Assembly: GCA_047514575.1 (NCBI GenBank)
Contig: JAKZYH010000776.1
Coordinates: 1-8,463 of the forward strand
From: CAUZIZ01 sp047514575
GTDB taxonomy: Bacteria; Acidobacteriota; UBA6911; RPQK01; JAJDTT01
Length of the DNA stretch: 8,463 bases
Direction of reading: 5' to 3'
Part shown: one piece after another, positions 6,474-8,463 of the stretch
Numbering within the stretch: the stretch's first letter is position 1
Layout of the letters: each line of letters opens with the position of its first letter
Notes under the pieces: generated by a model
What the model was told of the DNA's origin: nothing
The model's input: only the letters and a program-made list of their open reading frames with translations
The model's database searches: none
Program-made: the position numbers and the translations under genes

Positions 6474-7152
6474 AGCTGTGACACAGAAGCTCGAAAAGTG
6501 AGCCTCCCGTGCGACCGCTCGCGACCGCCCTGAATACCGCTGGTTGACGAAGTCTACCCAGTCGTTCATAGCGCTGATTCTGCAGCCGAACTTCGTGTGG
6601 CCTTTCCCTAGGCTCGCTCTGCACCTCGATGATCTGCTCGCAGGAACAGCCACCGGTGTCCGCTGTGCTGTAGCTGCGCTGAGGGCCCTTGCCCTGTGGC
6701 GATTCGGTGTCGAAGTCGAGGTCATCACCCACGAGCGCCCAGCGATTGGTTGCGAGCCGCACACTGGGAACCGTGGCTTCCTGAATGAGGGTTCCCGGGC
6801 ATAGGTCCTCGTCATCAATAACTGCGTCTCCGTCTTCATCGGGACAGGACAGGATCGATACCTCTGCTTCGGTCAAAGCCCGACCGTACACGCGCAGTTC
6901 GTCAATCCTTCCGTTGAGCACACGGCTGTTATCGGGGTTGACACAGCGCATGCTCCCGGCTGGGATGAAGGAGTGCACCCCGGGACAGACGCTACTTGGC
7001 TCCCCTCCAATTCCTATGTTGGTTTGGCTGAGAGCAGGCGCCGCTGGTGCAAGTTCCTGGGCGACAAGCTGTCCATCGAAATAGATTTCCTTAAAACCAG
7101 CTCGGTACTGGCCTACAAAGTGATGCCACTCACCCAGGGTCGTCGCTGCCAC
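6472..7152 (-). pseudogene. Truncated and frameshifted LamG / thrombospondin type 3 repeat surface protein
   Basis: Minus-strand frame of 226 residues. The first 105 or so residues are the second half of a LamG/concanavalin-A-like jelly roll: GEWHHFVGQYRAG, KEIYFDGQLV, then NGRIDELRVYGRALTEAEV. A thrombospondin type 3 calcium-binding motif follows (DEDGDAVIDDEDLCPGT). Next is a tail with RLATNRWALVGDDLDFDT, GKGPQRSYSTADTGGCSCEQIIEV. The first half of the LamG fold and any signal peptide are missing: upstream of the GTG at 7152 the frame meets a stop within about four codons. Near 6620 the frame is broken. The continuation LGKGHTKFGCRISAMNDWVDFVN, which reads as the natural end of such tails, is in another minus-strand frame (6608 to about 6543). 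One extra base, or two missing ones, near 6620-6621 explains it. The intact ancestor would have been a secreted, calcium-binding, probably carbohydrate- or surface-binding protein. A sequencing error could explain the frameshift but not the missing N-terminus. Confidence 0.75.
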
Positions 7153-7391
7153 GCTAGGTGCTCAGAAACCGATCAGCTGCCGTGTACGCAAGAGTTAGGC
7201 CATTGAGCTCAGCGTCACCCAGCAGCTGTTCGCATGCTCACGCCACTCTAACCATGATGATGGAAGACGCCCACCTAGCCGGCGTAGAGCAGGAATTCCA
7301 GCGGCGCAGTATAGACTAGCCAGAAGCGAAGTCTCATGATGGCGCTGAAAGGGATGACAACGTTGAACGCCCTCGAAAGGGAGGATGGAGA
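7153..7391. other. Intergenic region between the broken LamG gene and the glycosidase-like gene
   Basis: No gene is recognisable on either strand. The minus-strand side contains no further LamG sequence before stop codons in the relevant frame. The plus-strand side should hold the promoter of the gene starting at 7392. AGTATAGACT near 7307 is a possible -10-like element, but no matching -35 hexamer stands out, so I do not call a promoter. Confidence 0.35.
7378..7384 (+). promoter_or_regulatory. Strong Shine-Dalgarno of the glycosidase-like gene
   Basis: AGGGAGG ends seven bases before the ATG at 7392. This is the best ribosome binding site in the window. It decides for the ATG at 7392 and against the overlapping ATG at 7385, which would sit on top of it and open a different, meaningless frame. 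Confidence 0.7.
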
Positions 7392-8463
7392 ATGAGGATA
7401 AGACTGGTCTCGGCCTGCCTGGTTTCGATGGCTCTACTACCGGTGGCAGCAGAGAATGCCTTGGCAGAGCAGTCCAGCTCCCAGGGAGCCTTGGACATCG
7501 GCTCCCGGCTGGAGCTTTTCCTGGATTACCAATTGATCGGACAGCTCAAGGGAACCAGGCTCCGCTTACAGGAGCCCCGGTCTGCAGAAGTTGCCATCGA
7601 GTACGACCAACCCTGGGAGGACTGGTACTCCTTCTACACGACCGTCCTCAAGGACGGTGATGTCTACCGTATGTACTATCGTTGTCAATCGGATCCGTCT
7701 CCCGGATACACCTGCTATGCCGAGAGCCGGGACGGAATCCGATGGACCCGTCCCTCGCTGGGCCTGGTGGAGTTCGAGGGAAGCCGGCAGAACAACATTA
7801 TCCGTCCCCCGGGACGCCAGTTCTGCCCCTTCATCGACGGCCGTCCAGGCGTCCCTTCCTCCCAGCGGCTGAAGGCCAATAGCGAGGGGAAAGAGGGACT
7901 TCTCGGCTATGTCTCCGGTGATGGAATCCACTGGGAGCGGGTGCAGGAGAAGGCCATTGTTCCCAGGAGATTGAGGAACCATTTCGACTCCCAGAACGTG
8001 ATGTTCTGGTCTCAGGCAGAGCACTGCTACCTGCTCTACTGTCGCCACATGGTGGGTGGACGGCGCTCCGTCGCGCGCTCGACTTCCAAGGATTTTCTCA
8101 GTTGGACCGATCCCGTGCTCATGACCTACACCGACACCAGAACTACTGTGCCCTCCCAGCACCTCTATACCAACCAGACCCACCCCTACTTCCGGGCTCC
8201 CCACATCTATATCGCCCTGCCGGGTCGCTTTCAGGCTGGCCGTCGGGTCCTGAACAAGGCTCAGACTGCGGCGTTGGGCAAGGATCCCTCCTACCCGGTC
8301 GATCCGGACTGGAGGGTGAGGGACATCTCGGACGGAGTCCTGCTGAGCAGCCGGGCAGGGACGACGCTTTACGATTTCAGCTTCAGGGAAAGCCTGATCC
8401 GTCCTGGCCCTGGAGACAGCAACTGGACCTCCCGTACCAACTACCCTGCTCTGGGAGTGGTGC
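7392..8463 (+). CDS. Secreted glycoside hydrolase 32/43-like beta-propeller protein (3' partial)
   Basis: The first 357 residues of an exported protein; the gene runs off the window without a stop. The N-terminus MRIRLVSACLVSMALLPVAA is a signal peptide with probable cleavage after ALA near residue 25. The mature part begins with RLELFLDYQLIGQLKGTRL and continues with blades typical of five-bladed propeller proteins of the GH32/43/62/68 superfamily: WYSFYTTVLKDGDVYRMYYR, TCYAESRDGIRWTRPSLGLV, GYVSGDGIHWERV, FDSQNVMFWSQAEHCYLLYC, RSTSKDFLSWTDPV. The recurring 'S.DG..W..P' and 'YR.YYR' elements are blade signatures, and HLYTNQTHPYFRAPHIYIALPGRF is characteristic of a large uncharacterised subgroup common in Planctomycetota, Verrucomicrobiota and Acidobacteriota. 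A polysaccharide-degrading role is likely, but catalytic residues cannot be assigned with confidence. The neighbouring broken LamG gene may have belonged to the same carbohydrate-related region. Confidence 0.8.
   Translation, partial: MRIRLVSACLVSMALLPVAAENALAEQSSSQGALDIGSRLELFLDYQLIGQLKGTRLRLQEPRSAEVAIEYDQPWEDWYSFYTTVLKDGDVYRMYYRCQSDPSPGYTCYAESRDGIRWTRPSLGLVEFEGSRQNNIIRPPGRQFCPFIDGRPGVPSSQRLKANSEGKEGLLGYVSGDGIHWERVQEKAIVPRRLRNHFDSQNVMFWSQAEHCYLLYCRHMVGGRRSVARSTSKDFLSWTDPVLMTYTDTRTTVPSQHLYTNQTHPYFRAPHIYIALPGRFQAGRRVLNKAQTAALGKDPSYPVDPDWRVRDISDGVLLSSRAGTTLYDFSFRESLIRPGPGDSNWTSRTNYPALGVV

Noticed and set aside
7194..7251. GTTAGGC (7194-7200) and CTCTAAC (7245-7251) resembling integron attC core sites
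   Set aside because: Orientation and spacing are wrong for an attC: no RYYYAAC partner is found 60-130 bases before GTTAGGC, and the second site breaks the consensus at its first base. No integrase or cassette genes are present.
7385..7660. Plus-strand open frame starting at the ATG at 7385
   Set aside because: It overlaps the secreted glycosidase-like gene in a different frame, its start lies right at its own presumed Shine-Dalgarno, and its translation has no recognisable features.

Overview
The window is a protein-dense stretch of bacterial chromosome of fairly high GC. It starts inside the 3' end of mfd and ends inside a gene for a secreted glycosidase-like protein. The order mfd - PpiC-type lipoprotein - SurA, thrombospondin-type-3/LamG proteins, B12-type radical SAM enzymes and secreted beta-propeller glycosidase-like proteins together suggest an environmental Gram-negative bacterium. 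Acidobacteriota or a neighbouring phylum would fit. This is an inference from gene content and remembered gene order; there is no rRNA or other marker gene here to settle it.

Region 1 (3-5753) is a compact run of six same-strand genes with overlaps or gaps of at most about 42 bases, probably one transcription unit. In order these are mfd (3' end), a lipoprotein parvulin-type peptidyl-prolyl isomerase, a SurA-like periplasmic chaperone, a class I methyltransferase with an N-terminal zinc ribbon, a second methyltransferase of the HemK/PrmC (NPPF) type, and a B12-binding-domain radical SAM enzyme. The first three are housekeeping (transcription-coupled repair and outer-membrane protein folding). 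The last three form a small methylation / radical-chemistry cassette with no known substrate. It is the most interesting functional unit in the window.

Region 2 (5754-7391) is a decayed, accessory-looking segment. It holds a four-unit heptamer repeat, the N-terminal third of an IS6-family transposase without its catalytic domain, a stretch with no recognisable gene, and on the minus strand a broken gene. That gene encodes the second half of a LamG fold, a thrombospondin type 3 calcium-binding motif and a cysteine-containing C-terminal tail interrupted by a frameshift. A strong hairpin overlaps the minus-strand stop codon.

Region 3 (7392-8463) is the 5' part of an intact-looking gene with a strong Shine-Dalgarno and a signal peptide. 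It encodes a secreted protein resembling the glycoside hydrolase 32/43-type beta-propeller superfamily and runs off the end of the window.

No CRISPR array, tRNA, rRNA, riboswitch or complete mobile element was found. I see no clear evidence of a wholly new system. The best candidates for follow-up are the two-methyltransferase plus radical SAM cassette and the frameshifted LamG/TSP3 gene with its conserved-looking Cys tail.
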